DNA of 21,961 bases from an uncultured Bacteroidales bacterium (GTDB taxonomy: Bacteria; Bacteroidota; Bacteroidia; Bacteroidales; Paludibacteraceae), in NCBI GenBank assembly GCA_937916355.1, contig CALFTM010000025.1:1-21961 (forward strand), read 5' to 3'. The translations under genes were made by a program, and so were the position numbers. Shown piece after piece: positions 1 to 8,674 of the stretch; within the stretch, counting starts at the first letter, position 1, and every line of letters starts with the position of its first letter. Under the pieces are notes generated by a model. It was not told where the DNA came from. It was given only the letters and a program-made list of their open reading frames with translations, and made no database searches.

Positions 1-64
1 GCTTCAGACTGCGGAGCAAAGGTAATAGCATCAGCTGATATAGACAAATTACATGACTCAATTT

Positions 65-125
65 CAGCCTGCAATTTGACCTATTGAACAATACATACTT
101 GTTTACAGCCTGCAATTTGACCTAT
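65..125. repeat. Two 20-bp direct repeats, possible IS end
   Basis: The 20-mer cagcctgcaatttgacctat occurs at 65-84 and again, identically, at 106-125, with 21 unrelated bases between. Homology to the flippase stops only about 25 bases further on, near 147-152. Several IS families, notably IS21, carry short repeats of this kind inside their ends, so this may be the inner side of an insertion-sequence terminus that cut the flippase gene. No transposase is visible because the window begins here. The repeat is directly seen; the IS interpretation is inference. Confidence 0.4.
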
Positions 126-142
126 ACGCCAAAAAAGTGAAG

Positions 143-1115
143 CTACCTATCATTTGATATTAAGAGATCAAAAATTTCCCTACTCCACACTGAAAAAATA
201 AAAGTACAAGTAAGAGTAATTAAATAATATATATAAATCAATCTTTTAGCTTTTTCTTCATCATTATTACGAATCTCATTCATTGCCATTGGATTTATTG
301 CTTGGTTTATTGCTTCAACCCATGCTGTCATCAAATTGCCTATTTGTAATACAATATTAGACTGTCCTATAACTCCAAGTGAAACGCCTTGAACATCCAT
401 AACCATTTTACTAGATGTATTCATCATATACCCAGAATAATAATGCGGTATTGTTGGCATAGCGATTTTAAGATACTTAATTATGGTTTTTTTCTTGAAT
501 TTATATATAGGTTTCAAGCCCAATTTAAAATTTACATCATACCAATACGACCCATTGACTATAAATGTTCCTATAAAACCTCCTACATACCATCCAAAAT
601 ATCCTAATTTATAATGAACCACCAAGAAATAATTCGCCAAAATCGTTACAATTCCACCTATAACACTTCTCAATACTACAGGCAACGGTTTCATTGAAGA
701 AACATAATATAAATTACCCAAGACTGCAGTAGGACCAAAAAAAACATTTGAAAAATTAGTAAACAATATAATCCATCATTTATACCGCTCAGCCTCCAGA
801 GGAATAACAAAATAAAGTACACCGCTTGAATAACAGCAAACACAACCATCCATATCTGCAGGAAGCCATAAATTTCCCTCCATAGAACCTTACAATGATT
901 TTTTGCTCTAAAAAAACAACCGAGAGAACAGAGCCAAATCCCAACGTTGCAAAAGCTGACAACGCAGATGTGTAAGCATCAATTGTTCCTGCAATACCAT
1001 AATCCGTTGATGTTAAATATCTTGTCATTACCGGCATTAAAAATACCGAAACAACTTTAGGGACATACGGTGCTAATCCAAATAAAAGCGTATTAGTTAA
1101 AAGCTTTCTTAACAT
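143..1115 (-). pseudogene. Broken, truncated polysaccharide flippase (Wzx-like)
   Basis: This is a membrane protein of the MATE/MVF polysaccharide-export family that would flip lipid-linked repeat units across the inner membrane. The N-terminal piece (from the start at 1115) begins MLRKLLTNTLLFGLAPYVPK, typical of Wzx, and stays in frame to about 905. Reading then needs a one-base shift in an A6 run (minus strand, 899-904) to continue as KVLWREIYGFLQIWMVV, another shift near 820-823 to reach YFVIPLEAERYK, and passage through a TGA at 776-778 to enter the second piece (766-143). That piece continues without interruption as NVFFGPTAVLGNLYY and onward through several membrane segments. The total readable length is about 325 residues, against roughly 480-510 for the family, so the C-terminal third is missing. 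It ends two codons after LLISND, next to the direct repeats. Sequencing error in homopolymers could explain the first shift but not all lesions. Confidence 0.75.
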
Positions 1116-1177
1116 TTTTATTATGCAAAATAAAACATAAAAGAGTAATTTCTTCTATACCATGTATCACTAATCAA

Positions 1178-2215
1178 TTATAACTTCATGTGCTTAACCA
1201 AATTTTTTGCTTTTTCCAATTCTGAATACTGACCAATATCAATCCAAGTACCATCTAAAGGATAACGAATCACAGACTTACCTTTAACTATCAACTTTTC
1301 TATTAAATCTGTTGCGTTAAAAAATTCATTTTCAGGAATTTCAGACAAAACAGATTTTTGAATCAAGTAAATACCTGCATTGACATAATAGTTATACTTT
1401 GGCTTTTCAAGAAGACCTTTAATATTACGCCCCTCTAACTCCAAAATACCGTATGGAATACTTACATCATACGGAACAGCAGCTACCGACATCTCAGCAT
1501 TATGTAACTTGAAATGTAGAAAGAAATCTTCATAATCAATATTAGTAAAAAGGTCTGAGTTCATTACAAGTATAGTGTCATTGTAGAAAGTATCCACAAA
1601 TTTGATACTGCCTATAGTGCCCAAATATTTCGGTTCACGGAAAGTACGCACCTGCACTCCATTTTTTGGCTCTGCATAATGCTCTTCCAACTGTTCACCT
1701 AAATAATTCACAGTAACATTCACATGATTGATACCATATGCCATCAGCCTATCTACATTATGGTCGATAATACACTTTTTACCTACCTTCAAAAGTGGCT
1801 TAGGAGTATTCTCTGTCAGTGGACGGAGACGTTCACCTTTCCCCCCTGCCATTAATACAACATCAATCGGGAGATGTGACTTATACTTTTTTAAATTTAT
1901 CACATCCACGATATGACGTTCAGCATCCAATATAGGAATGAAGAGGACTCTCTTATCTCGAAAGACCTTCAGACGAGCCACATCAAACTCGGACTCAAGA
2001 ATATACTTGAAATCCTTATGCATGATAGCACTCACGGGATCCGTAAGTTCTATACCTGAAATCAATCCTCTGCGAATGTCTCCATCAGTAAGAGTTCCGA
2101 CTAACTTTTGGTTTTCGTCAACTACCAAAAGAGATTGTGTATCAGAAGTTACCAGATTGAGAGAAACGAGAGCCTCTCTGATAGAATTAGTTTGCTGAAT
2201 TATATATTTGTTCAT
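1178..2215 (-). CDS. ptmE: CBS-domain sugar-phosphate nucleotidyltransferase, PtmE-like
   Basis: A 345-residue protein with tandem CBS domains at about 1-113 (TLTDGDIRRG at 41-50) fused to a nucleotidyltransferase domain from about 118. The signature LMAGGKGERLRPLT at 121-134 binds the nucleotide and LVMNSDL near 217 holds a metal-binding Asp. This architecture is that of Campylobacter PtmE, which makes GDP-glucosamine from glucosamine-1-phosphate for legionaminic acid synthesis. The same architecture also occurs in other sugar nucleotidyltransferases, so base specificity cannot be read from sequence alone. Its ATG overlaps the stop of the upstream acyltransferase gene by 4 nt (ATGA), so it is probably translationally coupled. 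Its place in a nonulosonate operon supports a role in providing the first activated sugar. The CBS pair may sense adenine nucleotides (inference). Confidence 0.8.
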   Translation of the reverse strand: MNKYIIQQTNSIREALVSLNLVTSDTQSLLVVDENQKLVGTLTDGDIRRGLISGIELTDPVSAIMHKDFKYILESEFDVARLKVFRDKRVLFIPILDAERHIVDVINLKKYKSHLPIDVVLMAGGKGERLRPLTENTPKPLLKVGKKCIIDHNVDRLMAYGINHVNVTVNYLGEQLEEHYAEPKNGVQVRTFREPKYLGTIGSIKFVDTFYNDTILVMNSDLFTNIDYEDFFLHFKLHNAEMSVAAVPYDVSIPYGILELEGRNIKGLLEKPKYNYYVNAGIYLIQKSVLSEIPENEFFNATDLIEKLIVKGKSVIRYPLDGTWIDIGQYSELEKAKNLVKHMKL

Positions 2216-2880
2216 TTATTTCTAAGAATCTCCTCATTAGACACTTTCAATGGAATAAAATACAAGTCTGGTGATGTTCCGGTAACAATACAGTTATCAG
2301 GTACCTTAGCATTAATCAAAGTTGTACCGGAAGCAACAATCACGTTATTTCCAATTCTGGTCTTTCCATAGATTTTACAATGCGCCAATACAGTTACAAA
2401 ATCTCCAAACTCTGGATGCTTCCACTTAGAAGGGTGCACCCCTGCTATACTATAAGGTCCGATATGAACACCATCGTAAAATTTAAAGCATTTTCCATAC
2501 TTAGAATGCGAATCAATTACTGCACCTAATGCATGGACTGGCATAAAGCAAGGACCAAATTCTGTTCTGTAAAATAAATCCAAGCCACCACGAACTCTTA
2601 ACGAGTAGTATACTACTTCAGCAGCTTCATTTTTACCACTTTTCCATAATATATTTGCATAGCGATGGCAGAGTATAACGTAATGATCCAAATACTGCAA
2701 CCTTATAAAACCTCCTGATTCATTTGAATAATAAGGATTATTAATTTGGGCATGATCATGTAAAATTGCATTATAACATTTGTCAAAAATTTCATAATAC
2801 TCATCATCATTCCACTCATATTCAAAAGGATAATCTTGCAGTATACACTTCTTTAGAGCCTCATAATCCTTCTTTACCAT
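2212..2880 (-). CDS. Left-handed beta-helix acyltransferase (CysE-like)
   Basis: A 222-residue protein when started at the ATG at 2880. An upstream ATG at 2919 would extend it 13 residues into the carrier-protein gene; the start at 2880 is preferred because it lies 4 nt after that gene's stop and fits the operon's spacing. The N-terminal half is helical and acidic. From about residue 95, SLRVRGGLDLFYRTEFGP resembles the serine acetyltransferase core, and the last 90 residues show hexapeptide-like repeats (IGPYSIAGV, VTVLAHCKI, IGNNVIVASGTTL). Classical CysE enzymes use acetyl-CoA. Here the gene sits directly behind an acyl carrier protein and an FkbH-like protein, so I infer that it transfers a carrier-bound acyl group to a sugar. 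The acceptor is unknown. It overlaps the next gene by 4 nt. Confidence 0.75.
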   Translation of the reverse strand: MVKKDYEALKKCILQDYPFEYEWNDDEYYEIFDKCYNAILHDHAQINNPYYSNESGGFIRLQYLDHYVILCHRYANILWKSGKNEAAEVVYYSLRVRGGLDLFYRTEFGPCFMPVHALGAVIDSHSKYGKCFKFYDGVHIGPYSIAGVHPSKWKHPEFGDFVTVLAHCKIYGKTRIGNNVIVASGTTLINAKVPDNCIVTGTSPDLYFIPLKVSNEEILRNK

Positions 2881-2884
2881 AATT

Positions 2885-3124
2885 TTAGAGTTTAGATTGT
2901 ATGCAATCAACCATAGCACCTACATTATTCCACGAAAGCATTTCTTGTGCCTTAAACTTCAAACCAAAGGCCTTTTCTATAGCAACAATTAGTTGTATAT
3001 GACTTAAAGAGTCCCATTCATCTATATCATCTGAACATGTCTCTTCTGTGAGAGCAACTTCCTCTAAATCAAGGATGTCAACAAAAATCTCATTCAATCT
3101 TTCGAATATTACTTTTCTTTCCAT
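2885..3124 (-). CDS. Acyl carrier protein, dedicated to the locus
   Basis: A 79-residue acidic four-helix carrier protein. The phosphopantetheine attachment site is Ser39 in the motif DEWDSLSHIQLI. Its length and the placement of this serine match stand-alone ACPs. Unlike housekeeping AcpP (DSLDTVE), the motif is DSLSH, which is common in carrier proteins that partner with FkbH-like HAD proteins in polysaccharide and polyketide clusters. It starts 14 nt downstream of the FkbH-like gene and is followed at once by the beta-helix acyltransferase, so the three probably work as a unit: loading, carrying and transferring one acyl group in the cytoplasm. A phosphopantetheinyl transferase is not in the window and would be supplied from elsewhere. 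Confidence 0.88.
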   Translation of the reverse strand: MERKVIFERLNEIFVDILDLEEVALTEETCSDDIDEWDSLSHIQLIVAIEKAFGLKFKAQEMLSWNNVGAMVDCIQSKL

Positions 3125-3138
3125 ATTGTTTTATATTA

Positions 3139-4866
3139 TTATTTCTTTCTTTCAATATAACACTCTCTATTCTGATATGCATTCACATCCAACTCCCATT
3201 GAGCAGGTTCTACTCCCTTCAATTCATTGAATCCAAGAATAGTATAATGTTCTGATACCATTCCGTTCTTTGGGGTTGGAATATACTCACCTATGATTTT
3301 CTTATATCCGTTCTCCTTTGCCCAAGCTACGATGGTATTTAGAGTAAAGTTTTCCATTCCTCTCTTTAATACTCTACATGACATAAACCATGTATCAATG
3401 AAGCTAGTCTCAGATTCCAACTCCTTCAGAATCACAACTGCTATCAGACCATTGTCGCCAAACTTATCCTCTAGAGTGAAAGCAAATCCTTTCTGCTTTG
3501 AATCATTTTCTATAGCAGTAATTTGGTCTTCAGTATAGCGGACAGTACGAAGATTGAACTGGTTACTTCTCTGCGAAAGTTGAGCTACTCTAGGAGTATT
3601 GAAACTATTAAAATTGCTTACCTCACTCACCATATCAAGGGATTTGAGAAAATCTGCTTCATTGGTAAACTTCTTTGCAGTTGATACTCGTTGTGCCTCC
3701 ACTTGATACTGCTTTGTTCTGTCCTTATCAGCAGATGAGTAAGAAGCTGTTTCAAACAGATTTAGCGAATATAAATATTCCAAATAGTCTCCAGGGTCTT
3801 CAGGTAGTTCAGGAACGGTAACCCCAGGCACATTTTCTCTTACAATATTACGTTCGAACGGATTATCGTCAAGGAAAACCATCGAATCGAAACCAATATT
3901 AAGAATGCTCTGAATGGTACGGATATTATCTGCCTTATTCTCCCAGTTAGCAACAAAGACTGAGATGTCATCAAGTTCGAGTACCATCTCCGGATTTTTC
4001 TCAAATGGTTCCTTTGCTTTGTACTCATCGTTCTTTGAACATACGCAAATAATGATCCCACGGTTCTTAAGTTTCTTGACCCATTGCTGGAACTCTGAGA
4101 ACGCCTTACCGATACCAAGACCATGGCCAACTTGAATATTTTCCCATCCATCATCACCTACGCTCCCCCCCCAAACAGTGTTATCCAAATCGAGTATCAA
4201 GCATTTCTTAAACTTTCCCTCTATGCTGCTAATAATATCCATAGTACGAGAAGCCACATAAGGAAGTGCATCAATAGAAAGAATCATCTCTGTACTCACA
4301 TAAACAGTTGAGTCGAACATGAAATCTCGACCATACTTATTCTGGATACCAACTATATCACATATATAGAGGTGTGGATACTCTTGTGCAAGATTCATGA
4401 GTTCGAAATTCAGTTTGCGCAACTGGTACGTGAATGAACCTGCCACCTTATTTGCATACGAACCAAATACCGTATCCTCTATTTCTGGATAATTATAGTA
4501 TATAATCTTACCGTTTACACTCTCACAGATTGTTCGCACGAAGTTAATGCGGTCTTCTGCAAGTTTACTCCAGTCCAATGTAGACATTAGCGAGTACTGC
4601 TCCAACAACTTATGGGTTGATTGAAATATTACGGTATATTTCGAATCGTGTGCATATAAGTCACTTGTTGGGTCAAGTATCTGGCGCTCTACCTGATTAT
4701 ATTCTGCCTCAAAAAGGTCGATATTATATCCTCGTTCTATACTTTCTCCCTTGATTGCAGTTGCAAGAAACTGAGTAGCAGAGTCTCCTAGAAGTGAAAC
4801 CTTAATAGATGGCATACCCGAAATATCCTTTTTCAGATTACGCTTTAACTGTTTAAAATCAAGCAT
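3139..4866 (-). CDS. FkbH-like HAD-family acyl-ACP loading protein
   Basis: A 575-residue protein of the usual FkbH-like length. An N-terminal SGNH-like region (LLGDSATQFLAT from 25) precedes a HAD-IIIC phosphatase core whose nucleophile motif DLDNTVWGG is at 226-234, with VCSKND at 275-280 and FLDDNPFER at 331-339. The C-terminal part (about 430-570, with FIDTWFMSCRVLKRGMEN) is the GNAT-like region typical of the family. In characterised relatives the HAD core takes a glyceryl group from 1,3-bisphosphoglycerate, removes the phosphate and puts glyceryl on an acyl carrier protein. Here the ACP gene follows 14 nt downstream. It starts 3 nt after the CMP-sugar synthetase stop and so belongs to the nonulosonate operon. 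Family membership is clear. The exact acyl group (glyceryl, lactyl or a relative) is inference. Confidence 0.88.
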   Translation of the reverse strand: MLDFKQLKRNLKKDISGMPSIKVSLLGDSATQFLATAIKGESIERGYNIDLFEAEYNQVERQILDPTSDLYAHDSKYTVIFQSTHKLLEQYSLMSTLDWSKLAEDRINFVRTICESVNGKIIYYNYPEIEDTVFGSYANKVAGSFTYQLRKLNFELMNLAQEYPHLYICDIVGIQNKYGRDFMFDSTVYVSTEMILSIDALPYVASRTMDIISSIEGKFKKCLILDLDNTVWGGSVGDDGWENIQVGHGLGIGKAFSEFQQWVKKLKNRGIIICVCSKNDEYKAKEPFEKNPEMVLELDDISVFVANWENKADNIRTIQSILNIGFDSMVFLDDNPFERNIVRENVPGVTVPELPEDPGDYLEYLYSLNLFETASYSSADKDRTKQYQVEAQRVSTAKKFTNEADFLKSLDMVSEVSNFNSFNTPRVAQLSQRSNQFNLRTVRYTEDQITAIENDSKQKGFAFTLEDKFGDNGLIAVVILKELESETSFIDTWFMSCRVLKRGMENFTLNTIVAWAKENGYKKIIGEYIPTPKNGMVSEHYTILGFNELKGVEPAQWELDVNAYQNRECYIERKK

Positions 4867-4869
4867 TAC

Positions 4870-5592
4870 TTATACCTTCATAAAATCCAACTTATCATTC
4901 TCCAACAAGAATGAGATAATTTCAAAATCTATAGGGTAATCCAGGTCAAAGCATGTGTGCTTCATCAAGTAAATCAAAGAACGATCTGTAATAGCGCCCA
5001 TGTAACCTAAATCAAAGAATTCTCTTCTATAGATATAGAAAGATGCATTGAGATCATATACTTTGGGAGCTGACTGGCGCGTGAGAACAATTCCAGCATC
5101 TTTCACCTTATTGAAATATCCATTCTCCTTCTGCTCTACCTGATTGAAATAAGGGCTTCTCCCTGCTTCACTTACAGAAAACAGATTAACTGCATTAGAA
5201 TCGGCATTCATCAACTCAAACGCCTCTTCCAAATCCTCTAATGTACGAAGAGGAGACGTTACATCCATATCCAACACATAGTCATACATGATACCTTTGG
5301 CATTCTCGGTATAAAGGACAATATCCTTGATGGCATCAATCTTACCTACGATATCGCCTCCCAAAGCTTCAGGACGCTTGTAGTCTGAATGCAGACCACA
5401 TTCCTCAGCTACTCTAATAATCTCATCCGAGTCTGTTGAGAGTGCAATTTCCACATTGCCATGTTTCTCTTGGAATCGTTTGGCAATATCAATGGTATAG
5501 CCAATGAGCGGCTTGCCATTCAGCATCTTTATATTCTTGCCCGGGATTCCTTTCGATCCACCACGAGCACAGATTGTAATCAGTATATTCAT
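4870..5592 (-). CDS. legF: CMP-nonulosonate cytidylyltransferase (LegF/NeuA type)
   Basis: A 240-residue cytidylyltransferase that activates a nonulosonic acid with CTP to give the CMP-sugar donor. The N-terminal signature ARGGSKGIPGKNIKMLNGKP (9-28) binds CTP. YVLDMDVTSPLRT is the family's metal and substrate region, followed by a NAVNLFSVSE core. The length fits NeuA/LegF/PtmB proteins without extra domains. It lies 6 nt after a Gfo/Idh oxidoreductase gene and 3 nt before the FkbH-like gene. Sequence alone does not separate CMP-Leg from CMP-Neu5Ac synthetases; the gene neighbours (LegI, LegG and a dehydratase/aminotransferase pair) favour a legionaminic-type substrate. Confidence 0.85.
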   Translation of the reverse strand: MNILITICARGGSKGIPGKNIKMLNGKPLIGYTIDIAKRFQEKHGNVEIALSTDSDEIIRVAEECGLHSDYKRPEALGGDIVGKIDAIKDIVLYTENAKGIMYDYVLDMDVTSPLRTLEDLEEAFELMNADSNAVNLFSVSEAGRSPYFNQVEQKENGYFNKVKDAGIVLTRQSAPKVYDLNASFYIYRREFFDLGYMGAITDRSLIYLMKHTCFDLDYPIDFEIISFLLENDKLDFMKV

Positions 5593-5598
5593 GTTGGT

Positions 5599-6543
5599 TT
5601 ATATTTTCGATTGTGTTAATTTCAAGACTTGGACGCCATGCCTTACATTGCTATCATTCTCCACTCTACCTTCTGCTATATCAAAGAAATGCTTGATTTC
5701 CTCCATCTGGAAAACATTGCGCTCGCTGTTAAAGTCAAATGCTTTTCCCTCTTTCAGATATGTAACAGTTCCACCTACTATATCACACTGTAAAGTATCA
5801 TCCTGTGTAAAGATATCAAGGGTGCGTAGAGTTTTGCGACCAAAGTAATCAAGATGGAGTTCGTAGGTTATCTTATCGTTCTTTGCCACATAAAGGGCTG
5901 TATCGTTGCTATTGATTTCAAGATTAGAGAAACGACCGGCAATCCCTAAACATTCTGTTGGCATTCCGAAAATCCAAGTCAGATAATCCCATTCGTGGAT
6001 AAGGTCTATATCTACCCCTCCTCCCAATTCCGTATGAGCACTGTAAGTTTCACGATAATCCTGTCCTGGTCGCCAATCTGGCAGATAGCTGGAAGACATA
6101 GCCCTAACGGAGATTACTTTCTCCATATCTACATTTTGCTTTAGGTACTGAAGAACTGGATTATAACGTAATGGACAAGCCACATAGGAAGGAATCTCAT
6201 CTAACATTGCCACAATTTGCTCATCCACTTCAAACGAGCCAAACACAGGTTTTTCAATAAAGAACGCCTTAGTGAACGGACGGAATTTTATAACTGTCTC
6301 AAGATGCAATGAGGTGGGATTGGTAATGAAAACCATATCATATTCTCTTTGCACCTCTTGGCTATATAGATATTGGTTAGCCACCAGAACACTAACATCT
6401 TCCGGAATTTCACGTGTCATTGAACTTCTATAAAGATCAATGCTGTAGGTGTTGCCTTGTGAGGTTATCAATTGGCAAACATTTTTCAAGTGTCTTTTGC
6501 CAATAGATCCCATTCCCACAAAGGCTATCTGATGGTTTTTCAT
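5599..6543 (-). CDS. Gfo/Idh/MocA-family oxidoreductase with intact EKP motif
   Basis: A 314-residue NAD(P)-dependent sugar oxidoreductase. The Rossmann motif VGMGSIGKRHLKN lies at 9-21. The family's EKP motif, with the catalytic lysine, is present in FIEKPVFG, and the C-terminal domain keeps the conserved Asp/His stretch (GGGVDIDLIHEWDYL). It shares YLPDWxPxxxY with the neighbouring oxidoreductase, so the two are related and probably arose by duplication or form a pair. Its ATG overlaps the previous stop by 1 nt. Campylobacter legionaminic loci also contain accessory oxidoreductases (PtmF, PtmA) thought to act in early amino-sugar supply; a like role here is inference, and the substrate is not known. 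Confidence 0.8.
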   Translation of the reverse strand: MKNHQIAFVGMGSIGKRHLKNVCQLITSQGNTYSIDLYRSSMTREIPEDVSVLVANQYLYSQEVQREYDMVFITNPTSLHLETVIKFRPFTKAFFIEKPVFGSFEVDEQIVAMLDEIPSYVACPLRYNPVLQYLKQNVDMEKVISVRAMSSSYLPDWRPGQDYRETYSAHTELGGGVDIDLIHEWDYLTWIFGMPTECLGIAGRFSNLEINSNDTALYVAKNDKITYELHLDYFGRKTLRTLDIFTQDDTLQCDIVGGTVTYLKEGKAFDFNSERNVFQMEEIKHFFDIAEGRVENDSNVRHGVQVLKLTQSKI

Positions 6544-7520
6544 TAGGCTTCTATTTGATCAATGATATCAAGGACTACTTTATCTTTTTCGAAGTCCCAT
6601 GCTGGAGAATAGCTTCTGTCTGCGATTTGCTTCAAGAAAGAGGTAAGCTCCTCACGATAGGGATTCTCTGTCACAAAAGCTGCATATCCTTCCACATGCT
6701 CGGAAGCATTGTCGAATGAGACTACTTCATCCTTCTTTTCCTCTATATTAAATATCTTCAACGAATCCGCCGTACCATTCCAGGAAAGATGAAGCTGCTC
6801 TCCAAAGATTTCAATGTTTCTGCCCGACTTACGAGCTACCACATCCACAGCAAAGACTCCTTTATGTCCGCTTTCGTGCTCAAATGTAATCAGATAGTTA
6901 TCGTTATATGTGATATTCAACTCAGTATTCTTGCTCTTGATTGCAGAAACGCTTTTGATAGAACCAAATGCAGAAACTACCCATGGCAAATCAATGGCCA
7001 TAATTTCGCGACAACCGTTCGTTCTTGGATTACCTATAAAATAACTGTTATAGCTTTCCCACGGATGCCAATCAGGAAGATACTGACCTACATGGTAGAT
7101 GTAGTTAAGAGGACATTGGGCATTCTGAACCTTTTCAATAATAGTCTGTGTTTCTTTTCTATAAAGGAACGTTGAAGAAAGGAAGAGCACCAAATTCTTT
7201 TCTTTGGCAAGTGCCATATTCTCCTCATAGCCATCCTGCACCAAATTGATTTCTGTAAAGACATGCAGGTTGTGGGTCAAGCACTCTTTGATGATAGCTG
7301 CATGTGAGAGTGGAGATGTAGAGATAACAGCTGCCTCAATATCTTCTGCTTCTGCCGCCTCTGCTATACTTTTGAAGCAAGTAATTCCAAACTTCTCTTT
7401 AACTTCTTCACAACGAGACACCTGGGCATCAATACCAAAGAGTTCTACATCGTTACGTTCACTAAGCAATCTGAGTCTACGTTTTCCCATAGAACCCAAA
7501 CCTATAACTATGATTTTCAT
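6543..7520 (-). CDS. Gfo/Idh/MocA-family protein lacking the catalytic lysine
   Basis: A 325-residue protein with the N-terminal Rossmann signature VIGLGSMGKRRLRLL at 5-19 and a C-terminal oxidoreductase domain. Where the family has EKP it reads HVFTEINLVQ, so the catalytic lysine is replaced by isoleucine. The region equal to the partner's GGGVDIDLIHEWD reads NGCREIMAIDLPW, so the conserved histidine is also gone. It retains the shared YLPDWHPWESY stretch. The reading frame is full length with no lesion, so it is not a decayed gene; it may bind cofactor without normal hydride chemistry or serve as a structural partner of the next gene. It starts 5 nt after legG ends and overlaps the following gene by 1 nt. 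Confidence 0.75.
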   Translation of the reverse strand: MKIIVIGLGSMGKRRLRLLSERNDVELFGIDAQVSRCEEVKEKFGITCFKSIAEAAEAEDIEAAVISTSPLSHAAIIKECLTHNLHVFTEINLVQDGYEENMALAKEKNLVLFLSSTFLYRKETQTIIEKVQNAQCPLNYIYHVGQYLPDWHPWESYNSYFIGNPRTNGCREIMAIDLPWVVSAFGSIKSVSAIKSKNTELNITYNDNYLITFEHESGHKGVFAVDVVARKSGRNIEIFGEQLHLSWNGTADSLKIFNIEEKKDEVVSFDNASEHVEGYAAFVTENPYREELTSFLKQIADRSYSPAWDFEKDKVVLDIIDQIEA

Positions 7521-7525
7521 AAGAC

Positions 7526-8674
7526 TTATTTCAAGTTATAAAATGATTTCTGAATCAATCCTTCAAGCGGATAAGTCTTCAATACCTGCAGGATGTCTGC
7601 TGTAGTGTTCTTACCTTCGTAAGGATTGTGTATATCTTTCGGTTCTACATTGACAATCTTCTCCAAACCAGCTAAAACATCTTCCTTGCTTGTTCCACAA
7701 TTCACCACACTCTCTGCAGCAAGTCGTCCTCTTTGACGATCTCCAATATTCAAGGTAGGAATACCAAAAGAAGGAACTTCAATGATACCGCTTGAAGAGT
7801 TACCTACAACAGCCTTCACAAATTGAAGGGCAGAAAGATAACGTCTCAACCCCAAGGATGGGTGGGCTACTGCTCTATCTGAATGTTTGGCTACATATTC
7901 GTTGATGAGTTTGATAATCACTCGTCCGTCTGTATCTGAATTTGGCAATGTGAAGATAACCTTATATTCAGGATACTCATCAAGAGCAGCAAGGAGGTTC
8001 TTAATCTGCTCTTCAGCAGCAGAATCTCCAAGGGTTACGGGATGGTATGTCACCAAGAGAGCTTTATCACCAAAGATGAAACCATCCAAGGAGGCTTCCA
8101 GTTCTTCTTTGCTCATTAAAGGAACTTTCCTAATATTTTCAATCCCAAGAGCGCCCACATTGAATACGCGATTCGGTTCTTCACCTAACTGGATTACTCG
8201 CTGACGATACTCCTCTGTGCTGGTAAAATGCAGGTGAGACATCTTGGTGATAGAATGGCGAATGCAATCATCGTAAGCCCCCTCTGTAATCTCACCACCA
8301 TGAAGATGAGCCACAGGGATCTTATAGAAAAGTGCCGTAGATACAGCTGACATTATTTCATAACGGTCCCCCAAAACTACTATCATATCAGGCTTCAAGT
8401 CTTCGTATGCATCTGCAAAACCAATGAATCCTAAACCAACTGATTTGGCTGTGGCATTCGCTGTATCCGAAGAAAGAAGCATCTCCACCTTTTTGTTGAT
8501 GAAAAATCCATCTTCCTCAATATTGCGGTATGTAAGTCCAAACTCAGGAGAAAGATGCATATTCGTCGCTATAACTTGCAGTTCTAGTCCGGAATCCTCC
8601 TTGATTGCTCGCATCAAACCTGATAGAAGACCATATTCAGCACGACTTCCCGTCACCACACATATTTTTCTCAT
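7526..8674 (-). CDS. legG: Hydrolysing NDP-sugar 2-epimerase (LegG/NeuC type)
   Basis: A 382-residue enzyme of the NeuC/WecB epimerase fold. It releases the nucleotide and inverts C2, giving the free manno-configured amino sugar that the synthase condenses with phosphoenolpyruvate. The start motif ICVVTGSRAEYGLL (4-17), the central VLGDRYE and HLHGGEITEGAYDD, and the C-terminal VGNSSSGIIEVPSFGIPTLN are the classic NeuC landmarks. In legionaminic pathways this step acts on the 2,4-diacetamido-2,4,6-trideoxy sugar nucleotide. The presence of a NeuC-like rather than a PseG-like hydrolase argues against pseudaminic acid. The ATG overlaps the legI stop by 4 nt, which suggests coupled synthesis of sequential enzymes. 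Confidence 0.88.
   Translation of the reverse strand: MRKICVVTGSRAEYGLLSGLMRAIKEDSGLELQVIATNMHLSPEFGLTYRNIEEDGFFINKKVEMLLSSDTANATAKSVGLGFIGFADAYEDLKPDMIVVLGDRYEIMSAVSTALFYKIPVAHLHGGEITEGAYDDCIRHSITKMSHLHFTSTEEYRQRVIQLGEEPNRVFNVGALGIENIRKVPLMSKEELEASLDGFIFGDKALLVTYHPVTLGDSAAEEQIKNLLAALDEYPEYKVIFTLPNSDTDGRVIIKLINEYVAKHSDRAVAHPSLGLRRYLSALQFVKAVVGNSSSGIIEVPSFGIPTLNIGDRQRGRLAAESVVNCGTSKEDVLAGLEKIVNVEPKDIHNPYEGKNTTADILQVLKTYPLEGLIQKSFYNLK

Noticed and set aside
65..125. Repeat-spacer-repeat pattern that could suggest a CRISPR array
   Set aside because: Only two 20-bp repeats with a 21-bp spacer, no cas genes, and a position at a gene break; an IS end is more likely.
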